64,000 nucleotides of DNA, taken from assembly GCA_003194525.1 (NCBI GenBank), contig NBIV01000001.1, positions 1,054,001 to 1,118,000 on the forward strand, given 5' to 3'. A program made the position numbers and the translations under genes. The number at the start of each line of letters is the position of its first letter. Position 1 is the first letter of the stretch. Under the pieces are notes generated by a model, which searched no databases, was not told the DNA's origin, and saw only the letters and a program-made list of their open reading frames with translations. Positions 1 to 10,901 of this stretch are shown in pieces. This DNA is from Gracilariopsis chorda. Taxonomy: Eukaryota > Rhodophyta > Florideophyceae > Gracilariales > Gracilariaceae.

Positions 1-1
1 T

Positions 2-1624
<1,623 letters not shown>

Positions 1625-1691
1625 GTAAAACACTTCGCGCAGTAGACAGTTTTTACTGACTGCAGGCCATTGCCCCAGTACCTATTTTAAC

Positions 1692-4600
1692 CTATGATAA
1701 ATGGAAAGATCTTTGTCCCTCTCGGACAGCATACATGACCTGCTTCTTCGCAATTTCGTAGGAACTATAATCCGGAAGCTTAAAGTAGTTTGTACAAGTC
1801 ATTACGGTTGGTAAGCACTGATCCGGAGAGCGTCCGCTCTCAGGTGTTCTCTTCACGATCGTTAAACGCGGATGAAGATTGCGTAATCCACCCAAAGGAA
1901 GTGCAGGAGAACCGGTCGTGAACTGAACAAAACGCTGCTGATCTTCTTGATCCAGCTCGGACAAGAGTAGTAGAAAACACTTCACTGCCGGGCTTTCGTG
2001 AGTAAACCCGTGATCGCAGCGGGTAGCCTGAACAAGGAAGTCAACTGTCCACTTTTCATAAGACGGACCGCAGAACAGCAGTTCAATTTCAGAAGCCTTA
2101 AATACTAGTAGGTTCGTGATATCGATCAGCTCACCTAGCCCCCTCAGGAGCGCTTCTGCTTGTTGGTAAACGCCACCAAATAGTACATGGTAAGCAACTC
2201 TTCTCACAAACTCTTCAGCGTTGTTCTCGTCCACATCAATATTACTCCCATCCTTCACAAGTTCAATAGAATCATCGCCCGGTAATACAAAAGTCATAGA
2301 TAGACCAGGAATAGAATCGCCCTCTCCGTCGGCTATCATCTTCATGATGGACTTCAATGAGACTGCAAGAATGTGATCAACAGAATCCAATAGCGTCATG
2401 ACCGATGTTCCACTTGTATATGCACACCAGACTTTTTCCCGATCGATGGATTCCAATAATGAAAGGCTCTCGTGCTTGCTGTACTTAAAGCCATCTTCGT
2501 TAATCACTGACGGACCTGCAGTAGAGCTCTTCATGGAGCGGTATCCATCAAATATAACTCGGCAATACGCCAGTAGCAGCTGAGAGAATGTTTCTGAAAA
2601 CCTCAAGTCCAGCAGGCGACCGTCAATCAGTGCCTTTCCGAGTAATCGGCCGATGAACTGGAACAGAGAGCAAGTCTTTGCGGAAGATGTTTGCGATTGG
2701 CTAGTAGCAATCGGAAGGCATGAGGGGAACAATCCTGACCCTGTTGGAACCACGTAGCTTGGGGGCTCACTTTGGACTATCTGGTTCTGTTTCACGGAGG
2801 CACTGCCACTCGAGTGCCTTCTGCTTCGCCGTCTCGTCGTGGGGTGTCGCACCTGTGTGTGGCGAGTGCTCTCCTGAACCAGGGGAGTGATTAACACTAC
2901 ACTTTCTGATTCAGCTTTGTTCTTCACTGCCTCGATATCGCTGCTACGCCACAGTTTCAGATCAACCATCTGAAGTTCCCGAGAAGTTAAAGTATAAAAC
3001 TCGAGAGTAGGACCCAAACCCGTTCCCGCCTCGTTGAAGTACTCCACCTCTAGAACTGTTCCATGAGAACTATACATGTTCATGACTTTGATGGCTGATT
3101 CTAGAATTCGGTCACGGTGGACTCGTACCTTCTGGCGTGTAATGCGACCGATCCTTGTTTCAGACTCACGATGATGGTGGCGGGATGACCGATGGGTCGT
3201 TACACCAGCCATTGAAACTCTTGTTTGAAGTAAGTGAAGGGCCCTGGATACACCAAGTGACGTGGATTGGAACAATATCCTTCTTGTATCGAAGGGTAAA
3301 AGGAAAGATGCTTCTCTTGCGATGGTGAAGCACCATGTGGGGATCATTTCTCCGCACAAAGCAAGAGGATCAGACAGTTGTCTGATAAGCTTGGCAGTCA
3401 GTTTATGACTTACAAACTGCACTTCGGGGTCCTCCAAAAGGAATGGTAATTCCAAGTCACCTTCTGACTGACTTGTGAAGCTCTTCGAGTTTTCGGTGAC
3501 CAGTCTGCCGTTCAACTTCTCCAATATCCAATACAGGTGCTTCAGAACTGCAACAACGGATGCGATGGACGGAAGCAACCCATCTGCATTCAATTTCTGG
3601 GGAACAAGGAAACATCCATCAGCAAGCCCAATGCTTGACAGGATCTCATCGGACACTTTCGCGGCGTCTTTTCGAGCCATTTGGGGCACAGCTGCCCTGC
3701 TCTTTTCCTTATTCTCTTGCAACCTTTGAGATCGACGGACTGGGCCAGCGCTGCTACCCTCACCTGTGTGAGGGTCTGTAGTGCTGCTTTCGGGGATACT
3801 GGTGGTGTTCTCCTGATTCCCAGTCGTGTTCTGATGCTTCGCGTAGACCAGAGTATGAACATCGCTCCAGAGTGCTGGACCCAAACCACGTTGACGTCCG
3901 TATGTTTGCACTACCGCCCTAAGAATAGAACAATCATAGGGAAGAACTGTACCGTTCAAAGAGAATGACAGTTCTTGTGAGGAAGAATAGAGTACACCAG
4001 AAAGGCTTCTTGGCGCGCTGTTGGGATGGTCGCTCACATCTAGAGTTTCAGGCATGTTCTCGGCCAACGCAGCAGCATATGAGCGGAAATTGCTTTCGTT
4101 TCTGGATGCATCGTTACTCTGACGCGACGCAGAAGCATGACGAGAACTTTGATCACGCGGTAGCGTCGTCTGACCAGCTGCGGCTCGCGTTGGGGCTTGT
4201 CCCAACGTTTCATGATCAAGCTCGACTGGAGGTAAAGAAGTAGACAGCTGGTCCACGCCAAACGCATCGGGACCATCTCGCTCATTATCCTCGCTGTCTT
4301 CATGACCCTGTTCAATCACTTCTTCCTCGACAGAGCTTACGTCCTCATCTGAAGCATCACTGTTGTCGATAATATGGTCTCCGTCTACGACTTCCTCATC
4401 GATCATTCTTTCTGCGACTTCAAAGAACTCTTCCACGCGGAATCGGTCGTCATCTACATCGCCATCAAGCTGATTTTCATCAGCTCCAGAATCGTTCTCA
4501 TCCATGTCAAATTCTTCGCCATGCCGAGAGCCGTGATCTCTGCTACTGCCTCGTGATGGTCTTGTTCTTCGCGGTCTGTGACTACCCGTGCCTCTGTCTG

Positions 4601-7112
4601 ATGTTGGACGGCCAACCGCTCGCACCCTTGGCCACAGGAATTCCTGAACACTGGCCATTGTAGCAAGTGGTTCAATCAAAACAATGTGGTTCGAGTAATC
4701 TCTAAGGTGTTCCCCGCCTTCTTCCGCAGAAGCCCGTTTCAGTCTTAGCTTGAAAGGTTGAGTGAGCTGCCTTAAGCCGGAGTTCACTGATAACGAGGAA
4801 GTACCATGTGTTGACTCGTTGTTGTGAACTTCAAGTTTTTCTTCAGATGACAAAACTCCAAGTGCAGAATTGATGAGCGAGGTAAACGCCTTCTCATCCT
4901 TGTGTTTGTTCAAGACTTTCACAAGCATTGCAGTTCGATCAATAGCCACTTTGTTGTCTTCAATAGCAAAGAAGCTCGCCATTGCTTCCATGATTGCACT
5001 CCTTGATATCTCGAAAACGGTTAGCCCATCTGGTGCCGTCAGTAACGAAATGAAATCCGAAATAGCTTTCTCAAGATCTCCTTCGCTTTCGTCATCAGAG
5101 GCCGAATTCAAAGATTCACATATCGCGGTCAATTTGTCCAAAACGCTGTTCTTTAACAGTTCCTCGTTCACGGCGTTATCAGAATTGCCACCCAGATATT
5201 GCGTAAGTATCGACCGGGCAGCTTTGGGTACCATGGTCGGCAGAGACGAGAGATTAGGAATTCGAAACTCCTGCAGTGCCCTCGAGGATATTCTGTGGTG
5301 CGCAGAGCTAGATTCAGCGCGGGTTCCTCTGTACACAGAACCTCGTTGCAAAACGGCAAGAGTCGACCAAACTGAATCCATGTCGCGCAAGTTGATGGCA
5401 GTCCCAGAGTGATCGTGGTGGTGGTGGTGATGGGAGCTAGAACTCGGGTGCTCAGTTACACCAGTGGATGAGCCCGGTGCAGGACCCCTTGCTACCAAAG
5501 TTGAACGTGGTTGAGAGTTCTCCTCTTTCTCGCCATCCAGGTCGCTGCTCACAGACGCGAGGCGCACGATTTCATGCACAACGCCTTCACGGACAAACGC
5601 CTCTCGAAGAGAAGGTAACTTCTCAAGCGCTGATGAAGTCATCGCTAAGCCAACAAGGGCTTCACTCTTAGAACTATTCTCACCGAGAAGGGCAGCGACG
5701 AAGGGACAGAATCGAATTGTCGTCTTTGTCTGGGAGTCGTCGGAATCACCCTCTTCTTTACCGTCATGGATGACGGTGGTCAAAACTTCCTGAGGTGAAA
5801 TAGTGATAAACTTCGACATGACGGATAAGGCCAACCTTCTCGCGTTTGAATCGGCAGAAGATATATAAAATCGCATCAATGTCTCAAACAGTTCTTTTCC
5901 AAAAAACCGAAGTGATGATGGATCTTTTTCTAGAGCCTCTCGTCGTTTTGCATCTATCGCAGTAAAGTTGGCTGCAGAACCAACGGAACGACGCCTTCTT
6001 GACCTAGTGGAGGAACCCTGGAAGGTTTCGTGCTCCCCGGTGTCCGGAAGGAGACTATCAGCAAGATTCAAACAATCAACAGAATGCATAGTAGAGCCAG
6101 ATGTAAGCCTGCTTTTCAGTTTCATAATCAAAGTATCAGTGTCAAGGATCTGAAGGCCAAGTTTAGCACTTCCGCGGGCTAAGACGGCGAGCATACGAAG
6201 AGCGGAGGAATATGACTGAGGTGACAATGCTGGAGGAGACGGGGGTACGATGAGACTCAGGACCTTCTCAATAAGCGCGAGATCATCGCCGCAGAGCGAC
6301 TCAAGTTTCTCGGATGACGACCTGTATGCCTCTGCAAGTTTTGTGAAACCTTGCAATGCGGATTCCCTGATGCGTTGATCATCGGAACTCAGTAGTCTCA
6401 TCATGGTTGGCAAAACGTGACTGATCATGTCCATGGCATCCCCACGTGGTTGGCGGCACAAGTTACAAGCTGTGGCAGCTGCCATTCTTTGGACACCAAT
6501 CGAAAAGAAGTCGATAAATGAAAGAACTGCTTCAAATCCGTTAGCGGAGACAATCTGCTGTGGGTAATCAACGCTCAGTTTGTGCAAAGCGGACAAAGAC
6601 TGTTCAGCAAGGTCAATGTACTCAATTGAGAGGAGATTCTGGCACAACGGGCCTGCGGCACCGTTAAGTGCAATAGCTGAAGACGAAGATGGCAGAGCCT
6701 CCATCATGTGGGTGAGTGCGCGAGCGGCATATATTTTGACTTCCACATTTGTGCCGGTACGCAGCAAGTTGACAAGTGGGGCGACAAAAAGGTTAACGGA
6801 GAACGAAACGAGAGATTCCTCTGTTCCGACGGAGAGAAATTCACAGAGTTCCTGAAGAGCTTCCATTTGCTGCTCGGTACTGTCGTGTGCAACAATGGCA
6901 GTTCTAAGATGCTGCAAGCGTGATTGCGAGGTGGCACCATTGTTAGGGAAAATGTCTCGAAGGTCAGCGCCCAGTCTGCGTAGAAGGCCCTGCAAAGTGG
7001 TAGGAGCGGCTCGATCACTTCCAAGAGAACTGGGTCCGTCTTCGCTTCTTCTGTTGGAGGCAGGGTCAGCACGAGAATCGTCCGTAGGGTCGTTACGATT
7101 TGCGAAACTCAT
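1692..7112 (-). CDS. HECT E3 ubiquitin ligase, UPL3/TRIP12-type
   Basis: An intact single-exon reading frame of 1806 aa. The N-terminal third (about residues 60-350) is armadillo-like helical repeats as in plant UPL3/UPL4 and animal TRIP12. The middle is low complexity: a run of six histidines, then a long Asp/Glu-rich stretch near residues 850-940. The C-terminal 350 residues form a HECT domain with the catalytic Cys at residue 1773 in LPTVMTCTNYFKLPDYSS. The family transfers ubiquitin through a thioester on that Cys, acting on nuclear and proteasome-linked substrates. The ATG at 7110-7112 follows a pyrimidine-rich leader. It diverges from the SWIB gene across 943 nt. The specific substrate cannot be inferred. 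Family assignment is firm. Confidence 0.93.
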   Translation of the reverse strand: MSFANRNDPTDDSRADPASNRRSEDGPSSLGSDRAAPTTLQGLLRRLGADLRDIFPNNGATSQSRLQHLRTAIVAHDSTEQQMEALQELCEFLSVGTEESLVSFSVNLFVAPLVNLLRTGTNVEVKIYAARALTHMMEALPSSSSAIALNGAAGPLCQNLLSIEYIDLAEQSLSALHKLSVDYPQQIVSANGFEAVLSFIDFFSIGVQRMAAATACNLCRQPRGDAMDMISHVLPTMMRLLSSDDQRIRESALQGFTKLAEAYRSSSEKLESLCGDDLALIEKVLSLIVPPSPPALSPQSYSSALRMLAVLARGSAKLGLQILDTDTLIMKLKSRLTSGSTMHSVDCLNLADSLLPDTGEHETFQGSSTRSRRRRSVGSAANFTAIDAKRREALEKDPSSLRFFGKELFETLMRFYISSADSNARRLALSVMSKFITISPQEVLTTVIHDGKEEGDSDDSQTKTTIRFCPFVAALLGENSSKSEALVGLAMTSSALEKLPSLREAFVREGVVHEIVRLASVSSDLDGEKEENSQPRSTLVARGPAPGSSTGVTEHPSSSSHHHHHHDHSGTAINLRDMDSVWSTLAVLQRGSVYRGTRAESSSAHHRISSRALQEFRIPNLSSLPTMVPKAARSILTQYLGGNSDNAVNEELLKNSVLDKLTAICESLNSASDDESEGDLEKAISDFISLLTAPDGLTVFEISRSAIMEAMASFFAIEDNKVAIDRTAMLVKVLNKHKDEKAFTSLINSALGVLSSEEKLEVHNNESTHGTSSLSVNSGLRQLTQPFKLRLKRASAEEGGEHLRDYSNHIVLIEPLATMASVQEFLWPRVRAVGRPTSDRGTGSHRPRRTRPSRGSSRDHGSRHGEEFDMDENDSGADENQLDGDVDDDRFRVEEFFEVAERMIDEEVVDGDHIIDNSDASDEDVSSVEEEVIEQGHEDSEDNERDGPDAFGVDQLSTSLPPVELDHETLGQAPTRAAAGQTTLPRDQSSRHASASRQSNDASRNESNFRSYAAALAENMPETLDVSDHPNSAPRSLSGVLYSSSQELSFSLNGTVLPYDCSILRAVVQTYGRQRGLGPALWSDVHTLVYAKHQNTTGNQENTTSIPESSTTDPHTGEGSSAGPVRRSQRLQENKEKSRAAVPQMARKDAAKVSDEILSSIGLADGCFLVPQKLNADGLLPSIASVVAVLKHLYWILEKLNGRLVTENSKSFTSQSEGDLELPFLLEDPEVQFVSHKLTAKLIRQLSDPLALCGEMIPTWCFTIAREASFLLPFDTRRILFQSTSLGVSRALHLLQTRVSMAGVTTHRSSRHHHRESETRIGRITRQKVRVHRDRILESAIKVMNMYSSHGTVLEVEYFNEAGTGLGPTLEFYTLTSRELQMVDLKLWRSSDIEAVKNKAESESVVLITPLVQESTRHTQVRHPTTRRRSRRHSSGSASVKQNQIVQSEPPSYVVPTGSGLFPSCLPIATSQSQTSSAKTCSLFQFIGRLLGKALIDGRLLDLRFSETFSQLLLAYCRVIFDGYRSMKSSTAGPSVINEDGFKYSKHESLSLLESIDREKVWCAYTSGTSVMTLLDSVDHILAVSLKSIMKMIADGEGDSIPGLSMTFVLPGDDSIELVKDGSNIDVDENNAEEFVRRVAYHVLFGGVYQQAEALLRGLGELIDITNLLVFKASEIELLFCGPSYEKWTVDFLVQATRCDHGFTHESPAVKCFLLLLSELDQEDQQRFVQFTTGSPALPLGGLRNLHPRLTIVKRTPESGRSPDQCLPTVMTCTNYFKLPDYSSYEIAKKQVMYAVREGQRSFHLS

Positions 7113-8055
7113 ACCTCTTGTACGGCGTGCAAAAGAGGGTTGAGTGGAAGGGCCGGCGGTGCTTGAATTGGCGGCGCGGGTACGTGCGTTGGATGAGCGC
7201 TTGGGTCTCTTGGAGGGTCGGTGCGGTGGAGGCTGTGGGGGAGTATCTGTTAAGGGGGGGGAGTGGGAATTCTCCTGGCGGCGGACCTAGTACGCTTCCG
7301 TGAAAGTGGTTGTGGGGGAGCGGTAGTGGAGGGCCTTCGGTGCGGCCTGCGGGGAGTTTCGCGGGGGGGAGGAGTTGGGGGCGGGGGGGAGGGGGCGGGA
7401 CGAGCGGAACGGGCGGCGGCAGCGCGGGGGGTTCTGTGGCGGGGTGGGGGTACGTTCCTCCGGGAGCGGGAACGCGTGGAAGGAGGGTCAGCGGCGTCAG
7501 ACGGCGTGGGGCGCGGTTCGTCGTTGGTACTGGCTCGAGCTTCTCGGCCTCTTCTACGCGCCTCCATACGCTGGGGGGGCCATGCGCTGGCGAGACTGGC
7601 GGGGGGGTTGGGGGGGCGGGAGGAAGGAGTAGGAAGGAGGAGAAAGGGGGTGGGGAGGGCGGCGGCTTGGACGGGGTGCGCGGAGGCGATCGGATGACGG
7701 CGTTCGAAGAGTGGTGAGCTGTGCGGCGCGCTTTTGACCGCCCGCCGCACGGCCTCCAGCGCGTACCGTGTAGTACACGTGTACGTCGTGGCTTTCGCGT
7801 CGCTCTGGCTTGTGCAAGAGTCGCGCTTGCCCTAGCTCTCGATCTGCCACCTGTTCGCGTGGCAGTATGTTCCACGTGGCATTGCAGGTGCTGTTGCGGG
7901 ATCACGACTCAAATCTGCACTTCGTATCTCTCAACCGTCGTTTTTCGTTTCGTGTTCACGTCATCCGAACCGAAAACTCACTGTTGCGCCGCCGTCCCCG
8001 ACGGCGATTGCCCTCTCCCCCCTCATCCCCTACCCCCATCCCACCTCCAGCAGCC
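7113..8055. promoter_or_regulatory. Bidirectional intergenic region with G-rich (+)/C-rich (-) tract
   Basis: This separates the divergent starts of the HECT ligase and the SWIB gene, so it should hold both promoters. From about 7250 to 7680 the + strand carries many runs of three to seven G, making the leader of the HECT gene C-rich in its own sense. Just before the SWIB ATG (about 7990-8055) the + strand is instead C-rich. The open frames across the tract encode Pro/Arg- or Gly-rich low-complexity sequence and overlap the HECT start, so I do not call a gene here. Confidence 0.6.
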
Positions 8056-8838
8056 ATGTGGCGCTCATCTCGTCGCCCGCTGCTCTTCACCTCCACTTTC
8101 ATTCCAGCCCGTGTGCTCTCCGTCCCCGTCCTGGTACCACTTCCAAATCATCGATGCGTAGCACGCCCATCCGCCGTCGTGGCTAGCGCCCCCAAGATAC
8201 CCGCATACAGGCGCCCGATTGTCCCCGCAAAGATACTGCTGCCATTCGTCGAGGACAAGGCCCAGACCCGCTCAGAAATCGTTCGTGGCATCACAGCCTA
8301 CATCAAGAAGCACAATCTGCAGGATCCGAAAGACCGCCGCACCTTCACCTGCGACGACCGTCTCAAAACTATTTTCGGCGTCGAAAGTAGTAACTTTTTG
8401 CAGGTACTCAAAATCATAAAGCCCCATCTCATCGACCCGAAGCAATTAGGCGGTCGCTACGTCGTTGAGGCTGAACAAATCATCCGCGAAATGGAGCAAC
8501 AATACGGCGATAAGCCGCTCAGGAAAAAGAAAATGCAAAAAAAATCCAGAGCTCGCAAGAAGGGTGCCGAGGAGGACATGAAGGCCGGTACACGCCTCTT
8601 CCATCCCGTCGTTCTCAGCGACGACTTGGCCGCTGTCTGTCGCGGACGCGAGATGCAGAGACAGGAAGTTGTCAAAGCCGTCTGGGAATACATCCGAATG
8701 AACAATCTTCAAAACCAGGGCCCTCCGGATAACCCCGTTAAATGCGATTTCTTGCTACGGAAGGTCTACAACACTGATTACATCAACGTCAGAACCGTCA
8801 TGAGTGGCATAAGTCCTCACCTCAAGAAAAAGGAGTAA
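8056..8838 (+). CDS. Tandem SWIB/MDM2-domain protein, predicted organellar
   Basis: A 260-aa protein starting at ATG 8056. The frame stays open upstream to a non-ATG codon, but the ATG follows a C-rich leader and gives a Ser/Arg-rich N-terminus (MWRSSRRPLLF...) resembling a plastid or mitochondrial targeting peptide. Two SWIB modules follow: about residues 50-125, ending in LKIIKPHL, and about 178-260, ending in SGISPHLKKKE, joined by a very basic linker (KPLRKKKMQKK). SWIB proteins of plants and of chlamydiae bind DNA, and several plant ones coat plastid or mitochondrial nucleoids. A role in nucleoid packaging is inferred from the leader and the basic linker. Nuclear chromatin-remodelling SWIB (BAF60 type) is less likely because that family carries a single SWIB domain in a larger protein. 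Confidence 0.82.
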   Translation: MWRSSRRPLLFTSTFIPARVLSVPVLVPLPNHRCVARPSAVVASAPKIPAYRRPIVPAKILLPFVEDKAQTRSEIVRGITAYIKKHNLQDPKDRRTFTCDDRLKTIFGVESSNFLQVLKIIKPHLIDPKQLGGRYVVEAEQIIREMEQQYGDKPLRKKKMQKKSRARKKGAEEDMKAGTRLFHPVVLSDDLAAVCRGREMQRQEVVKAVWEYIRMNNLQNQGPPDNPVKCDFLLRKVYNTDYINVRTVMSGISPHLKKKE

Positions 8839-9059
8839 ACCGCTTTCCGCAACTTTACATTGTTTTGACACTGCTTTCTTCACAATACCTTCGTACATGT
8901 ACCGATTGGTACTTGGCGCCATAACAATCGCTATGCCCTGTCTATTCAAGTAATTCAGTGCTTGCGTATCACCCATCACCCTCCATAAAGCTTATATCAT
9001 CTGCAGTCTCTATCATGGTACATCATGTACGAAGATATGTTCCATTCGCAGAACCACTC

Positions 9060-10901
9060 CTATTCTCGTTTCCCTCGTCGCTTCCACGCCGTATGCTTCC
9101 GTAACAGGAAATTCGACAGGGCGGTAAACCCTAGGAACGTTAATGTACACATAATCATCTCTCGAAATCTTGAATAAGTGGATTCGAGGAAGTAAGAAGC
9201 TCTCAGAGCTTCTCGTTTCAGCCTTGAAAAGTGACAACGCAGAGTCGGGTCCCGAAAGCGTTCAAAAGTAGCCTTCTCCTCGCTGAGATCAAAAGCTAAT
9301 CTAATCGCTCGGATATCATGGGAAGTAGACGCCGCTAGATAGATAGCTGTTGCCGCATCATGCGAATCTGACAACAGCATTTGTGCATGCTGCAACTTGA
9401 AAAGCATCAGATTCACTCTCTGCGCAAAGTATGCGTATTGCAGGTCACCCAAGGACTTTGCGGGATCAATGTCAAAGTATATGATCCCTTCCATGATCTC
9501 TTCGAGCTCGGCAATGCGCGTCTCCACAATAGAGCGTACAAGGTATCGACTTACGACGTCTGTCATTACGGTTGACGGCCTCCCCTGTTTGCTTGACTTC
9601 TTTCCACGTTTAAGAGTATGGTACAAGTTGGGCTCTGAAATGCCATACACAGCAGCTGCAAAGGCTTGGACGAAAAGAGTATTCAATGCAGCAACTGCGT
9701 CCTCATCTGTGGACCGAAAGATGACGATTCCCATGCCCGGAAAAAAGGAGAGGGGTTTGTTTTCAAGTCGTTGAACGGGCTCGCTCTGCCTTGTTTTATG
9801 CAAATCCAACACGTACAACCGGAAAGTGTTCGGAGGTACTCTTCGGCGCAAAGCTGTCGAGAAAACGCCGTTTGCCCACGTGTTGTTGAACGGGACCATC
9901 TCATTGAGAGTCAGCGCCGCGCGTTGCACAAAGTCTCTCGAAGGTTTATCGCTTTCGCGAAAAGCCTTTGCGCACATGGGACACTCACTGTTCACTTGTG
10001 ATGAAGAGAAGCGGAGATGCTCGCTAGGTACTGCGACATTCTTGATGGCGTCTTCGAAGCCATCCCAGTCGAAGTGATCCAGCCAATGCGCTCGATGCTC
10101 AACCCCGGGTGTATATGCGGATACCTGAACAGTTAGCTCTTTGATGAACGGTACTGGAAAGTATAATGGTTTCGGTGCGTAGACTCTTTGGGCAATGCGT
10201 TCAACGGATGTGAGTAGGTCTGCAACATTGAGACTTTTTTTCCTCTCTATGGTGTACAAAACCCAACAGGTTCGTCCAGTTCCCAAAAATGGTGTCCTTG
10301 CTTCGTAGTGGTTAATTGGATCGTCTCCGTGGTTGACGATGACGTACATCACATGCGTTGATCCCAGAGTGGCGGCTGTCTGCTGCAATAAGCCCATGAA
10401 GTGCGTCGGGTCATCTGAAGGCGAATGCATAGCCACCCGTTTAAAAAGGTGTTTGGGTGCCAAAGAAACGTTGAACATAATCTTCGTGCCATTAGAGCCA
10501 GCCGTCATGGCACTCGCGTAATGGATGATTCGATTCTCATCCTCTACAGAGATGAAATGCTCGGGAGCAATGATTTGTACGTTGACGTGCATCAGCATCG
10601 GCGATTGTCGGAGGGTGGATGTTGCTCTCAAGACGTCTCTCATTCCTTCGGAAAAGCGAATAACCTCATTTGACGCCGTCCAAGCTTCACGCTGGGTATC
10701 AGATAGTGCAGACCATCTGTCTTCTTCAGCTAATGGATCTTCGTGTGGCGAGAACAGAGAACGGCTGAGATCGTTCACGTCTGTACTGCTCTGATACCGA
10801 AATGTTGACTTGTAACTAGTTCCCGCGATGACCATGGTCGCTGGCCACAGGAAAATAAACAAACGCAGTACTCCATGGTATGAATCTAACCGAGATTTCA
10901 T
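9060..10901 (-). CDS. Conserved-looking type I membrane protein, function unknown
   Basis: 613 aa from the ATG at 10899-10901; the frame opens further upstream only at a TTG. Residues 11-27 are hydrophobic after Lys/Arg, a likely signal peptide or anchor. A second hydrophobic segment near 583-600 is followed by a very basic tail (KRRGKRE), giving a large lumenal or extracellular domain with a short cytosolic end. The lumenal part contains one CxxC (SECPMCAKAF) and several possible N-glycosylation sites. I did not recognise a domain with confidence. The layout resembles plant secretory-pathway transmembrane proteins of unknown function (At3g28720/At5g58100 kind), but this is a weak impression. 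No codon or composition anomaly is apparent. Confidence 0.75.
   Translation of the reverse strand: MKSRLDSYHGVLRLFIFLWPATMVIAGTSYKSTFRYQSSTDVNDLSRSLFSPHEDPLAEEDRWSALSDTQREAWTASNEVIRFSEGMRDVLRATSTLRQSPMLMHVNVQIIAPEHFISVEDENRIIHYASAMTAGSNGTKIMFNVSLAPKHLFKRVAMHSPSDDPTHFMGLLQQTAATLGSTHVMYVIVNHGDDPINHYEARTPFLGTGRTCWVLYTIERKKSLNVADLLTSVERIAQRVYAPKPLYFPVPFIKELTVQVSAYTPGVEHRAHWLDHFDWDGFEDAIKNVAVPSEHLRFSSSQVNSECPMCAKAFRESDKPSRDFVQRAALTLNEMVPFNNTWANGVFSTALRRRVPPNTFRLYVLDLHKTRQSEPVQRLENKPLSFFPGMGIVIFRSTDEDAVAALNTLFVQAFAAAVYGISEPNLYHTLKRGKKSSKQGRPSTVMTDVVSRYLVRSIVETRIAELEEIMEGIIYFDIDPAKSLGDLQYAYFAQRVNLMLFKLQHAQMLLSDSHDAATAIYLAASTSHDIRAIRLAFDLSEEKATFERFRDPTLRCHFSRLKREALRASYFLESTYSRFREMIMCTLTFLGFTALSNFLLRKHTAWKRRGKRE

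Noticed and set aside
7093-7905. 270-codon Pro/Arg-rich minus-strand frame
   Set aside because: Overlaps the HECT start; composition follows the G/C-rich promoter tract; opposite and alternative frames are equally open.
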